From the NCBI GenBank assembly GCA_033032865.1, contig JAWHQI010000202.1, positions 2,046,001-2,110,000 of the forward strand: a stretch of DNA of 64,000 nucleotides, in the 5' to 3' direction. Each line of letters opens with the position of its first letter. Within the stretch, counting starts at the first letter, position 1. Positions 34,207-44,256 of this stretch are shown here, piece by piece. The position numbers were made by a program, and so were the translations under genes. The notes below the pieces were generated by a model. That model was not told where the DNA came from, did no database searches, and was given only the letters and a program-made list of their open reading frames with translations. The DNA comes from Dactylorhiza incarnata (lineage: Eukaryota; Streptophyta; Magnoliopsida; Asparagales; Orchidaceae).

Positions 34207-35610
34207 TGTTGGATCTTGTGGCGCCCTTAGAGGGGGGGGGGGGGGTGAATAAGGGCCTTTTTAAATTATGATTTTTACTTAAGAATTTTTAAAACAAATT
34301 TTACTTTTCTAAAAAAATTACTTATATAAATTTCAAGATAATTACTAAATTGTTTTATAATGAAGGAGATTGAAATAAACAATTTAGATTTAGAATTGAA
34401 AACTTAGAACACAATATAATAGAGATTACGCCAAATGATAGAAATCAAGTAAACACAAAAGAGACATGATTATATTATATGAAAAAGTGTTTACATAAAT
34501 TTGATTTCTATATCGCTAGAAATCGGAGGCGTACAAATGTAAATTTCTTATTGTTTACCAATCCTTCTCCCAAGGATCGGAAGGCTATCACTTGTCTCTC
34601 CCTAAACCAAGCCCAAGTTTATCCTCTAGATCTTCCAAAGATCTAGACGTAGCATACAAGGCCACGATTTCCCACGAAGCCACGCAAGGACTTGGACGCT
34701 CCGCACAAGGAAGCGATTTTCCCTTAAGCCACGCAAGGACTTAGACGCTCCGCACAAGGAAGCGATTTTCCCTACCAATACAAAGTAAAATGTATATAAA
34801 TGAAAATACAAGATAAAATAAGAACTCCCTAGAAATTCAGATCTCTGAAAGGAAGGTTGAAGCCTCGAGATGATCCTTGATGTAGAAGCACGTCCGATCT
34901 CGTCTTCAATTTCAAACCTTCTCAGCATAAATGGGAGTTCATGAGGTTCTGGAGCTCTCTGGATGGAATGCACTCAGGAAGGGACTTAGAATCTTCAAAG
35001 CTCTGAATGCACGAACAAAAGGAGCCAATTTATAGAATTTTGCTGTCGCCTGGGCGACATCAGCTGTCGGAAATTTCCGACAGTGCAAAACTGCCGGTCG
35101 TGGTGCTGTCGTGGGCAGTTATTGTAACCTCCGAGCTGTCTCCTGGGCGGCATCGATGTCGGATTTCCGACAGCTCAAAACTGCCTTTCATCGTGCTGCC
35201 GTGGGGGAAGTAGTTGTAACTTCTCTGCTGTCGCCTGAGCGACATCAGCTGTCGCCTGGGCGACATCAGCTGTCTCCTGGGCGACATCAGCTATCGCCTG
35301 GGCGACAGCTCCTCTTCATTTTTGCCGTCCGAAACTACTCCAGACTGTAGATTAAGTCGTTCTCACCTCCGAAATGGGGTGGGACGTTCTGTAACTCTTC
35401 CTGTATTGAAAGTTATGGCAATTTTAAGATTAGCACACAAAACTCATCTAACCTGAGACTTGTCATTCTCGGATCATGCCCATGAACGAGGACTTGCCTC
35501 CTCATTGAACCTGTACAACCTGGCCACTATAAACACACAAAAGACTAGATCAAATACATCATGGTATTTGTTATTCTCAAACCAAGAGATGCGGAAAGCA
35601 AGTTCCAACA
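34207..35610 (-). repeat. TR-GAG 5' LTR (1,404 bp)
   Basis: On the minus strand it begins TGTTGGAACTTGCTTTCCGC, nearly the SIRE LTR start, and ends GATCCAACA. It is longer than its partner because of two extra 21-bp units. The 22-bp palindrome is at 35063-35084 with one end mismatch. Confidence 0.93.
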
Positions 35611-36531
35611 CAATTGACGGGAAGGAAACAGTGGAGAAAAAGGAATGATTGGCGGGATGCATATTTAGCGTGCTCTACCGCGGCGCGGAATGTCTACAGC
35701 CCGACGGTAGCTTTTGGAATCCTCCCGTCTGCATGTGATTGAGGAGCAAATATGGAAGGAGATATTGGCTGAACGAAGGTTATCTCAATATCGCGGAGCG
35801 TTAGCATTACCGCGGTGCGCTAGGCGGAGCTCAAAGTTTGGCGCTCTATAGTTGCTTAAACTGACACAATCCGTGTGCTTGATCATTGCCTAATGTGGCT
35901 ACCGCGGGGCGGTAGTACTACCGTAGGCGGTAGCGGCTAATTCTATTTAAAGACGGGCGCTTCCTCCATTGTTGCTTGCTATTAGAGAACGAATTGAAGC
36001 CATATATTCAGAGCACTCGTGAGAGCCTTCCCCAAGCAGCCCGAAGAACTCCGTCAACATTCGTGAATGCAAAGAACTTGAAGACCGATCCGATCGCATC
36101 TACATCAATATCAAGTTCTTCTTTTGAGGGAGATTTTAGTTTCTAATTGTAACCTTTATATCTTTTGTCCGGTAGAGGAATTCGCCACACGACGACTAGG
36201 GCCTGGCGGGGACTAGGGGGAAATTCGCCTCGCATTGGAGACTAGGTTTAGGGTGTAGATCTAGGGAGTGCTCGAGGCCTTTCTGGTGATAGATTGGCTA
36301 GAGCGGCTTGAGGCCGTATCATGGGAGAGATCGGCTAAAGCCAACCGGTTCGTGGGGATATGAGTCAGTATCGAAAACAAAAAGAGTTTTCATATTATTC
36401 GCTTTGATTTCTAGCGTCATAGAAATCAAATTTTGTAATCAAGTTTATTAATGATAATATGTCTTTCTTCATCTCTGTTTCGTGATCTCTGATTTCCATT
36501 ACTATAACATAAATAGATTTTCTCTGTCACT

Positions 36532-36582
36532 AACGCAGAGCGGTAACACTACCGCTCGCTGTAGCAATAGAGAATCGTTTTT
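36532..36582 (+). other. Hairpin module in SIRE-2 3' LTR
   Basis: CTCTGTCACTAACGC..AGCGGTA with TACCGCTCGCTGTAGC right arm; the counterpart of 19643-19693. Confidence 0.7.
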
Positions 36583-36711
36583 CATTTAAATATTCTCGAA
36601 AATCTTAGAACCCTTATTCACCCCCCTTTAAGGGCGCCTACAGATCCAACAATCCCTCCCTTTAACCCACATGGCATAAAGGGAGGGAGAGGGGAGGCCT
36701 CCCTCTTCCCC

Positions 36712-36719
36712 TATAAAAA
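36712..36719 (+). promoter_or_regulatory. TATA box of LTR J
   Basis: TATAAAAA lies in a C-rich promoter-like context. A transcript starting about 30 bp downstream would run into the ATG leader exon at 36836. Position and spacing fit an LTR promoter. Confidence 0.65.
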
Positions 36720-36835
36720 GGCCCCCATCCCCTCCCTGAGCTCACTCTAGCCCCCTCCTCCCCATCCCCTGCCAGCAAGCACATCCACCCTGCCGGAGCT
36801 CTTCCCAGCCAAACCTCCGCCACCACCTCCTCACC

Positions 36836-36877
36836 ATGGCGAGTCGCCCCTCAACCTCCCGAGCCCCTCCTCCACAG
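36836..36877 (+). other. Putative ATG leader exon in LTR J
   Basis: ACCATGGCG is a strong plant start context. The frame is open for 14 codons (Arg/Ser/Pro-rich) and ends at CCACAG followed by GTAGAA, a plausible splice donor in phase 0. Read through without splicing, it stops after about 25 codons. The layout matches the leader exon in LTR G (41367). Because J is a solo LTR, it no longer has a gag to join. Confidence 0.5.
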
Positions 36878-36921
36878 GTAGAACCCTCTCCCTACTCCTT
36901 CCTACCTCCCTAAGGTAGCCG

Positions 36922-36922
<1 letters not shown>

Positions 36923-36952
<30 letters not shown>
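36923..36952 (+). repeat. Poly-C run (30 nt)
   Basis: A second C homopolymer in LTR J, just after the putative leader exon. The long proline/glycine-rich open frames at 36831-37634 come from this GC-rich region. Confidence 0.85.
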
Positions 36953-36953
<1 letters not shown>

Positions 36954-38343
36954 ACGCCGGAGCGCCGCCAGCCCCACCATAAACCTTGCCCAGGTTCGAG
37001 TGGAGGAAGGGCTGGTTGTGAAGCTGGTACCCCCAGTGACGGTGGTGGCGCTGGGGGAGCAGGTCCCCACCCGGGGACCTAAACTCCAATGGGAGGAGGC
37101 GGCAGGGCCGACGGAGGACGCGCCTCCGACGGCACCCGCACTCTCCCCCTCCCTCCATGTCTTTCCTATATGGGGTAAGGGCCGCCCCCAGCGGCGACCG
37201 GCGTCGCCCGACCGCCGGACCACCGCCGGAGGACTGTCCCCTCCCAGGCGCCCCAGCCAGGGGTGGCATGAGAGGCTCCCCCAGCGGGGGAGGTAGCGCA
37301 GCAAGCCTGCATGGCGCATGCAGGCTGCGCCACCACCCCCGCCCCTTCCTTACAGATTTCCGGCGGTGGCCGATGGAGTCAGGCTGCCAGACCACCACCG
37401 GAGGGGTCACCGACCCCGGCGCATTGGACAGGGGCAGCGTCGGTGCCAGCAGGCTGCCGCCTGGTTAAGGCAGCGGCCGCCTCCCACGGCAACCCCATAA
37501 ATTTTACGGGGCCGTCCGATTTCCACGTGAAGATCGGGCGGCTCACTCTTCATCATTTCCCGCTTCCCGCCTCCACATGTGTGCCCCCACATCGGATCTG
37601 CCATGGATCCATTGTGGGGACCCCTGGAGGGTGACAGTGCAGCTCCCCCTGCCCCTCTCCTTTCCTCTATCTGCACCCCAAAAGCCCCCTTCCCTCTTTA
37701 TTTTTCTGAGGGTAAATGGGGCAGTTTTGGCAAAAACTCCCAACATGAAAAGTGTTCCCCACTCAGAGGGGCACCTCCAGTATTGTTTTGGGATTTTTAG
37801 GAGGTGTTTTGTTATTTTTAAACCCCTATACAAGGTTTATTTAAAAGAATTAAAAGCCCAAATAAGTTTGGAAAATTCCCCCAAAATTATAGGCTCTAAT
37901 TTAGTGTATTTTGCAATTACTATAAAAGTTTGAAAGTGTGATTTTCTCTTTTGGTCCTTTAAAAGTCTTTTACGAGCAAAATAAACTCCCGAAAGTGAGC
38001 AAAATTAATTGGGATAAATGGGCGGACTCGCGACGCATATTTTAGTCACGTAGTAAAATTATGCGTATCGATCTAAGGAATCGACTAATTAAAAGTATCA
38101 ACGCGCAATTCGGGTGGCAATCGCTAGGCGACACCGCCAATTCATTAATGCCCAAATATTTAAAATGTGAACCCAAGACACACGGAAATAAGGAAGTTCA
38201 TGAAATATAAGTAAGCTCCTATGAACGGAGAAAAGACGCATATGAACGGGGATCGAATGGAACTTCCTCCTAAGAATGGAGTCGACATTGAAGCCTCTTG
38301 TTATGGAGTGATTGGACTACTAACCCTTTATTTATTATGCTCT
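36953..38343 (+). other. GC-rich then AT-rich part of LTR J
   Basis: There is no supported gene. The first 750 bp are very GC-rich with overlapping low-complexity frames on both strands and no domain. From about 37800 the composition turns AT-rich, as expected of an LTR U5 or an intron. Confidence 0.6.
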
Positions 38344-38720
38344 CCAGTCTCGTACTGGTCCTGTTGTTACTTTCTACATTTATTCTTTAAATCCAGTCTC
38401 GCACTGGTCCCCCTGCTGTTACTTTCTGCATTTATTCTTTAAATCCAGTCTCGCACTGGTCCCCCTGCCTTTACTTTCTGCATTTATTCTTTAAATCCAG
38501 TCTCACACTGATCCCCCTGCCTTTACTTTCTGCATTTATTCTTTAAATCCAGTCTCACACTGGTCCCCTTGCTTTTGCTTTCTATTTATGCTTTTAGTAA
38601 TCCAGTCACGCACTGGTCCCCTAACTTATATTTCTGTTCGTTCATTTCCAGTAATCCAGTCTCGCACTGGTCCATTATTTACTGCTTCTGTACTTTAAAA
38701 TCTCCAGTCTCGTACTGGTC
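38344..38720 (+). repeat. ~52-bp tandem array (CCAGTCTCGCACTGG) in LTR J
   Basis: There are eight units starting at 38344, 38393, 38444, 38497, 38549, 38602, 38655 and 38704. Each carries the mini-hairpin CCAGT-ctcgc-ACTGG followed by a T-rich spacer. Confidence 0.88.
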
Positions 38721-40068
38721 CTTATATTTCGGCCCCTGCTTCCGGCCTTTCTTACTGCTTAAGTTGCACTTTATTTTTATTTTAGTGCTAACCGCAATCC
38801 CACGCTGGCAAGCAGTGCTTCTCCTCTTTTCTGTGAGGCCTTAGTTGGGGAAAACCTGGAGTTGAGTCCATCCTCCTAAGTTAACCCCAAATAAGGAGCC
38901 CTCCTACCGCCGAGCCTCCCGGTCAAGAGTCGAGTGACCGGTCGAGTAAGAATGTCGCGTCAAGTATTAAAGCGCTTGCTCTGTGTTTAAGCTTTTGAAG
39001 ATTGTTTTGGAAGTGGCAGGTCATTCACGGCCACAGGCTGTTCGTACCGGTGTAGGAGGGTTGATGACTCATGGAGACAGGGAGATGTTCATTGCGGGTT
39101 AGCACCACTACAAACCCACAGTTTTGCCTCCGCTGGTCGGCCTAAACCTCAGAATCGCCTGATGTCCCTCACATCCAGTTAGTACACCAAGTTATACGGG
39201 AGGGCCTGAGTGATACGGTACGACTACATACAGAAGTGGCAGGACTGGCCACTGTCACCGACGGCCGCATCGATGAGGCCCGTGGGGTTCGCAACCCCGC
39301 TTGAAGCAAAGTGGTCAAAACTGTTGACACAGGGTCCCTTTTTATGCATGCAGGTTTGAATACCTGGGTGCGAGTGTGTGCAAGATAGTATTGCTTTTAT
39401 TACGTACTGCGCGTCTATGTCACTTCATGGATATTATGGTTGGTAGGCCCTATAGATATATATACGCATATATGTTTGCCTGCTGCTAACCATTTACCAT
39501 TCTTCGGCTATTTATTCCTATACTTTAGCCCGCCCCCAGGATATGGATCCGGGGAGGGAATGTGTTTTCTACTTATTTCTGTGACTAATGGTTATTCTTA
39601 TAACCAATCACAGGAGATGGGACAGTGTGAAACCCCCGCGCCACCGGATGAGTTACCGGCCTTAGAGATGGCCCGACCGGATACTCCAGCCTCGCCCCTG
39701 TCTTCCGCGACATGAGTCCTAGAGTATAGGACTAGCTTTAGAGCATTTTTTTATAGTCATGTGTAGCCCCCGAGGCAGATGTTGTACACAATAGGCTTCG
39801 ACCTTTTCACTTTATGTAAATATAAATTGTGTGCTTAGTTTATGTTCTATTGCTTCCGCTATGTGATTCTGATGTGTTGTTGTGATTCTTGTGCCTGACA
39901 AGGCATCCACTCGGTGCTTGAGAGGGTGGGCCATTGCCACCCAGGAAGCACTTATTGGCCGTCCTTGGGCAGTAAGATCCCCCTCCCTAAACTGGGTTCA
40001 GTAATAGGGAGGGGGTGGGGTGGGGTGGGGTGGGGTGGGGGGGGGGTGGGGGGGGGGGGGGGCTTACA
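38721..40068 (+). other. 3' part of LTR J, ending in a G-rich tract
   Basis: No coding seen. The last 80 bp are tandem GGGGT and G runs (40007-40062), a potential G-quadruplex, before the terminal CTTACA. Confidence 0.65.
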
Positions 40069-40073
40069 GCAAT

Positions 40074-40727
40074 GGTGTGCCCATATTGGGAATCACATGA
40101 AAAAGTCTACTTTTAACTGAAACTTTTTAGCCAAATCTCCTTACGAGTGCAAATTCTCTTTTGTAGCCTACAGCGAACCCTGCCCCTCAGCAGGGAATAC
40201 CTTCGGCTGCAAAGATCTCTTTAGATAGTCCTCTAATCAATGAGTTAGACTCAACCCCACTAGGACACATGACTTACCATGACAATTTATACCATGCCCT
40301 AGTCTGAAATAGACCGTAGGTATAAATGTGATTAAGGTACGAGGATACCCCAAAGAGGTTAGAGGAGGAGTTTAACGCGAGAATGACTGCCTAAGACATA
40401 AACTCTAATGTCCCTACTTCATATACCAAGGATTATCCAAACTGATAGGACCACCTTAAGGAGATTGCCACATAAGAAGAATGGTAGGGGACTCATAGAC
40501 TCAACCCTCGTACCAGTGACATGTTTACATTGAGACAACCACCATGACAAACATCGAGGGTCGGATAAGAATTCAAGTTCAGAAGAGACCCGTTTGGGAT
40601 TGGGTCACATGCTGACCCTGATAAGGTTGTCGTAAAGGGTACCTTAAAGAGTCTAAAGTATGGAGTATACCAACAAGTCTCAAGATAGAACCCCAAGTCT
40701 AAGGTTGTGTGCCCTAAGGATTGTTTG
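40074..40727 (+). other. H internal DNA between J and G
   Basis: By position this should be leader or gag of the old element H. I see no readable gag motif: frames are short and full of stops. It ends in GTTTG (40723-40727), the target of element G. Confidence 0.55.
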
Positions 40728-40837
40728 TGTAACACCCCAAATCTGGTAGTTCCGCGAAGTAGGCGGAGTGGTAGTGTGGCACGTGAAGCAGGCTAGATTT
40801 TTCCGTCTGCTCTTAGCGCACGATTAGTGGCCTCATC

Positions 40838-41061
40838 GCGCACGATCAGTGATCGTGCGCCAGCGATCGTGCGTTAATTCCGAAGAGAATCGAGTTCTGT
40901 CTCGGACAGTGCGCACGACCATTTCCCTCTTCGCGCACGACCAGTGATCGTGCGCCAGCGATCGTGCGCTTATTCGCAAGAATTCAGAGTTTTGTCCCGG
41001 ATAGTGCGCACGACCATTGCCCTCGTCGCGCATGACCACTGACCGTGCGCCTGTGATCGTG
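40838..41061 (+). repeat. Three palindromes in G U3
   Basis: 40838-40860 is GCGCACGATCA and TGATCGTGCGC around one central base. Related copies lie at 40933-40955 and 41028-41050, each followed by a further 'gatcgtgcg' half-site. They are repeated in the 3' LTR at 47889-48112. Confidence 0.88.
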
Positions 41062-41366
41062 CGCCCTGTTTATTCTGTTCCGCGATTTTGAGCGGAGAAG
41101 AGGATCCGACCGATCAAATTTCTTGGAATTAGATCCAACGGCTGGGATTTAATGCTGGGGGGTCTTAGGGCTTTGGAGAGGGATTAAACCCTCATATTTT
41201 CATAGTGTTTCTCTCTCCTAGGCTAGAGGAAGGAGAAGGGGGCAAGGAAGAAGAAGAGGAGATTTCGCCATTGACGGAGCTCCGGAGCTCCGTTTCGCGA
41301 GCCGTTTCCAGATCCGAAGAGTGCAGCCCGGTGCGGTTCTTTCCCTCCGCGTAGAATCTCGGATCC

Positions 41367-41390
41367 ATGGCGAAGAAGAACACGCCTAGG
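41367..41390 (+). other. Putative leader exon of gag inside G 5' LTR
   Basis: ATG at 41367 opens eight codons rich in Lys/Arg and ends at CCTAGG followed by GTAACG, a donor-like site in phase 0. The DNA after it becomes T-rich like an intron. Gag at 43036 has no nearby ATG and is preceded by ATTATAG, acceptor-like, which is also an in-frame stop. Joining the two is in frame. This is inference from sequence; the 3' LTR carries the same exon at 48418-48441. Confidence 0.55.
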
Positions 41391-42806
41391 GTAACGATTT
41401 CTTCTCCCATTGTTTGGACTTGTCTTTTGTCCTCTCCTTCACTTCTCTATGCTTGCATGAGGAGTCCCTTTCACCAAATGGGTGAAGTGTAGGATTTCCT
41501 CAAGTCCTTCGGGACTCCGGGTAGATTGTGTCCGTCCCCGGCATATTGCATGTAGAAAATCCGGTAGTTGTGCGGATTTAGGCATTGTGTGTGAAGCCTA
41601 TTCGTGGCCGTGAGCCCGAATCGGTGATGCTTGATTTGCGACGATGCATTTAGGATAGGCCTAGAATGCGTGCCGGAGAATGACTCCGTGAACACACCTA
41701 TAGTATTGCGGGAGTTAAGTGTAGGCGTCTGGTGAAGACCCTAACGAAAGCCCCATGCTTTGAGGTTTGGATGAAGGCAAACCTTCACCACGAAATTGAT
41801 GCGGAGCGTATGTACCTCCCTTGTTGAGAATTCGCGAAGCCTAGATCCTTGTGAAGGGGTTAGGTGCGTAGCGTATATTTTGTGTAGCACTTGAAAGTGC
41901 TAAACCCTTACGGGCCGAGGTGAAGCCGTACCCGCGTCGTGCGATAGATCGTGACGATTAGAGCACGGGCAAAGCTGAACCGAACCCGTTTCCATGCAGA
42001 TCGGCGAGAGGTCCCTTCCTCATGAAAGCCGTGTGATCATGGGAGAGGTCGTGGAAGGTGTCATACCTAGACCGACCAAAAGCTCTTGTTTCCCACCTAA
42101 GGTTGTGACCCTTAGGGTGGAGGGTTGTGAATTTGATGTTATGTTTAGCCTCATGCGATTGCTTAGGCGGTTGTGGGAAACCTTCGGGTGAACCCAACCA
42201 ACATCATGTGCATACCTAGGTTCCCTTCTTTTTGATGCTCAACCTAGAAGATTGATTGTGCTTGAAACCTCACCTTGTGTAGTTGCACTTTCTTTAGATT
42301 AGTACTTGTGCTAGTATGGCTTACTTGCAGGGTAGAATCTCCGCCACCCCGGGAAAGGGGTGGGGTCGTTATAATTTGGTCAGCTGTGCTGACCGTTGCT
42401 TTGTTTGCCACCGCTTGGTGGAATGTTCTTATGCAGGTGCAGGTGAGCCTAGCGGGAAGTAGCGGGCGTTGGCCCTTTTTGCTGTGTTGGCCCTCGAAGG
42501 CCAGCCTCTTTTTCTGTTTTCTTATGTATTGCCGACCTACGTGCCGATGTCTGTTGTACAGAGTTTTGTACATTGGTTTGATGTAAGGCCTTAAGGCCGT
42601 AACTCTTATTCTGGTTACATTCCTATGATAGTGGACAGTTCTTTTTGTATGGTTTTAAGTAATGCTTCCGCTTACGTTTTGTACTCTCGTTTAGTTGTTA
42701 CTTTTCTGGTTATCACCTTTTAACTCCTAGCTAGTGTGGTTTGTATGGCGTGGGGTCCCGGCCGGACCTGCTGTTATACTCTTCGTACTGGCAGGGTGTT
42801 ACAATT

Positions 42807-42818
42807 TGGTATCGGACT
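42807..42818 (+). other. Primer binding site of G
   Basis: TGGTATCGGACT lies three bases after the 5' LTR and matches nine of twelve bases of the initiator-Met site TGGTATCAGAGC. Confidence 0.75.
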
Positions 42819-43035
42819 TAAGGCGTCGATCCGTAGTTTAGCGAATTCGGGACGAATTCCTTTTAAGGGGTGGTGCGCACGGGCTGTGCATTCACCTAAA
42901 ACGACAAAAACTAATAAGAATGTCCACTTAAGAATGAAAAAAAAAAGAAAACATACTTGTTTGCGGAACCTGAGCGTTCCATGATTGATGTTTGATATGT
43001 TTAGGGTCACTAAATTGTGCCTTGCATGATTATAG

Positions 43036-44256
43036 GTGACTAGAAGTGCTGCGGGGCGGTCTCAACCCCGTAACACTGCTGAAAGTAGTGGGTCGGCTGA
43101 GGTGCCAGCGACCACTCCTTCGGCTGAGATGATCAGAATGGTCGCAGAAGCAGTCTTCGCGATGATCAATGCTCAACCGCAAAGGCTTGCACAGCCTGCT
43201 ACGCCTACTACAGATGCAGCCCCGGTAGTTGAACCTGCAGTGGAACCTGCGGTAACACCGAGGGTTGAGGCCCCTGTGCCTGTAGCTGCAGTGGAACCAG
43301 CGTTAGCGCCGAGGGTGGAGCGTCAAGTGGCGCAAGTAGTTGCGGGGCGAGCGCGTGACCAACAATTAAAGCACTTCTTGAGCTTTAATCCTCCTACCTT
43401 CTCGGGATCTGAGTCCCCAACGGTGGCAGAAGACTGGTTGTCAAGAGTTAGAAGAACTCTGAGGGCGACGGCGACGTACGAAGCCATGATGGTCACCTTA
43501 GCCACTTTCCTTCTTGACGGAGAGGCTGTGCTGTGGTGGGAAGAGCAGGAACTGCACAAGTTCGGCGATAGAGACATTACTGAAATATCAATGGCTGAGT
43601 TTTCAAAGTCGTTCCTCCAGCGGTTTATCCCCTCTGCCCAACGCATTGCGTTACAAAACCAGTTCCTGAGGTTAACTCAAGGTGATCGCTCCGTTGACGA
43701 TTACTTACATGAGTTTACCAGACTGAGTCGCTATGCGGGGGCATTGGTGGAGGATGAGGAGACGAAGACGAATAAATTCTATGAAGGGCTTCGGGACGAG
43801 TTGAGGCTGCTCCTTGCAGGCCCTATAACGTTTGGCTTCCAAGTGATGGTGCAAACCGCCAGATCTTTGGAGTTGGACATGAAGAGGGTACAAGCAAAGA
43901 GTGTTGTAAAGAAACCCGAGTTTCATGCGCCTGCCTCTCAGTCCAAGCCGGACTTCAGAAGGAACAAGCGGAAGTTCAAGCAGGCGGAGCCAGCTTCTTC
44001 GAATGTTTCGGGAGCCACGACCGCGCGGACTCCTATTACGTGTTTCACCTGCGGGAAGGTGGGACACAAAGCTGCGGTGTGTCGAAGTGGTCCCCCAAAG
44101 GCGGCAAATCGAGCGGTGGACTATGCTCGGGCTGCGGAAAAGGGCAAAGCGGCAGAGTCCTCGGCTTCCCAACACATTCCGACTCAGCCGAGAGTCTATT
44201 CGCTTGGCCAACAAGAAGCTATACGACAAACCGATGTCGTCACAGGTACGAATTAG
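43036..44256 (+). CDS. gag: gag of Tekay element G
   Basis: Capsid/nucleocapsid protein. The open frame runs 406 codons from just after a stop-containing acceptor-like ATTATAG (43029-43035). The first in-frame ATG is not until about 43129, so either translation begins there or the start codon comes from the LTR exon at 41367. The N-terminal third is Ala/Pro/Val-rich. The retrotransposon gag domain ([37 protein letters not shown]) spans residues ~130-290. The zinc knuckle [14 protein letters not shown] starts at residue 336. The unspliced frame ends at the TAG at 44254, inside the proposed 83-bp intron; with splicing, gag is fused to pol. Frame and motifs are intact. Confidence 0.9.
   Translation: MTRSAAGRSQPRNTAESSGSAEVPATTPSAEMIRMVAEAVFAMINAQPQRLAQPATPTTDAAPVVEPAVEPAVTPRVEAPVPVAAVEPALAPRVERQVAQVVAGRARDQQLKHFLSFNPPTFSGSESPTVAEDWLSRVRRTLRATATYEAMMVTLATFLLDGEAVLWWEEQELHKFGDRDITEISMAEFSKSFLQRFIPSAQRIALQNQFLRLTQGDRSVDDYLHEFTRLSRYAGALVEDEETKTNKFYEGLRDELRLLLAGPITFGFQVMVQTARSLELDMKRVQAKSVVKKPEFHAPASQSKPDFRRNKRKFKQAEPASSNVSGATTARTPITCFTCGKVGHKAAVCRSGPPKAANRAVDYARAAEKGKAAESSASQHIPTQPRVYSLGQQEAIRQTDVVTGTN

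Larger units (their letters stand above)
27293..35610 (-). mobile_element. TR-GAG: non-autonomous SIRE-derived element with gag only
   Basis: It is bounded by TGTTGGATC and TTCCAACA with a perfect TSD CAATT (27288-27292 and 35611-35615). On the minus strand the order is 5' LTR (35610-34207), a perfect Met primer site, gag-like ORF, about 4 kb of untranslated DNA, polypurine tract, 3' LTR (28653-27293). No protease, integrase, reverse transcriptase or RNase H is present. LTR start, leader, polypurine tract and 3'-UTR motifs match the SIRE copies, so SIRE enzymes probably mobilised it. LTRs differ by about 3% by my count. Confidence 0.92.
18465..36651 (+). mobile_element. SIRE-2: second SIRE/Maximus-like copia element, defective
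   Basis: It runs from TGTTGGAAC to GATCCAACA with TSD ATCCC at 18460-18464 and 36652-36656. It has the same order as SIRE-1 and is about 9.9 kb without the nested TR-GAG. The LTRs are shorter than those of SIRE-1 and differ in U3, but gag-pol and the 3' UTR are closely similar. Its lesions partly differ from and partly coincide with those of SIRE-1. Confidence 0.93.
26930..36651 (+). repeat. 3' LTR of SIRE-2, split by TR-GAG
   Basis: The two parts are 26930-27292 and 35616-36651 (about 1.4 kb together). They join at CAATT, which is duplicated around TR-GAG. The 5' LTR reads straight through this site near 18810. Hairpin module at 36532-36582. Confidence 0.9.
16977..40068 (+). mobile_element. 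Solo LTR J (~4.9 kb), gypsy/Tekay-like, carrying SIRE-2
   Basis: It begins TGTAACATCTCGAC and ends GGGGCTTACA, with TSD GCAAT at 16972-16976 and 40069-40073. Removing SIRE-2 and its TSD leaves about 4,900 bp. No primer site, internal domain or second LTR is present, so it is a solo LTR formed by LTR-LTR recombination. In order it carries a 159-bp tandem array, a 50-C run, the SIRE-2 insertion, a TATA box, an ATG leader exon, a 30-C run, a 52-bp tandem array and a G-rich end. The lineage is inferred from the termini and from a leader-exon layout like that of element G; there is no coding domain to prove it. Confidence 0.85.
40728..42803 (+). repeat. 5' LTR of G (2,076 bp)
   Basis: It has the same length as the 3' LTR (offset 7,051). 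U3 has three GCGCACGA...TCGTGCGC palindromes (40838-41060). A leader exon with ATG lies at 41367-41390. Confidence 0.95.

Noticed and set aside
36831..37634. Long GC-rich proline/glycine-rich open frames that could look like a host gene
   Set aside because: They overlap in several frames on both strands, run into a 30-C homopolymer, show no domain, and lie inside solo LTR J, whose ends and TSD are clear.
43705..44229. 174-residue minus-strand ORF opposite gag of G
   Set aside because: It is antisense to an intact gag with no motif of its own.
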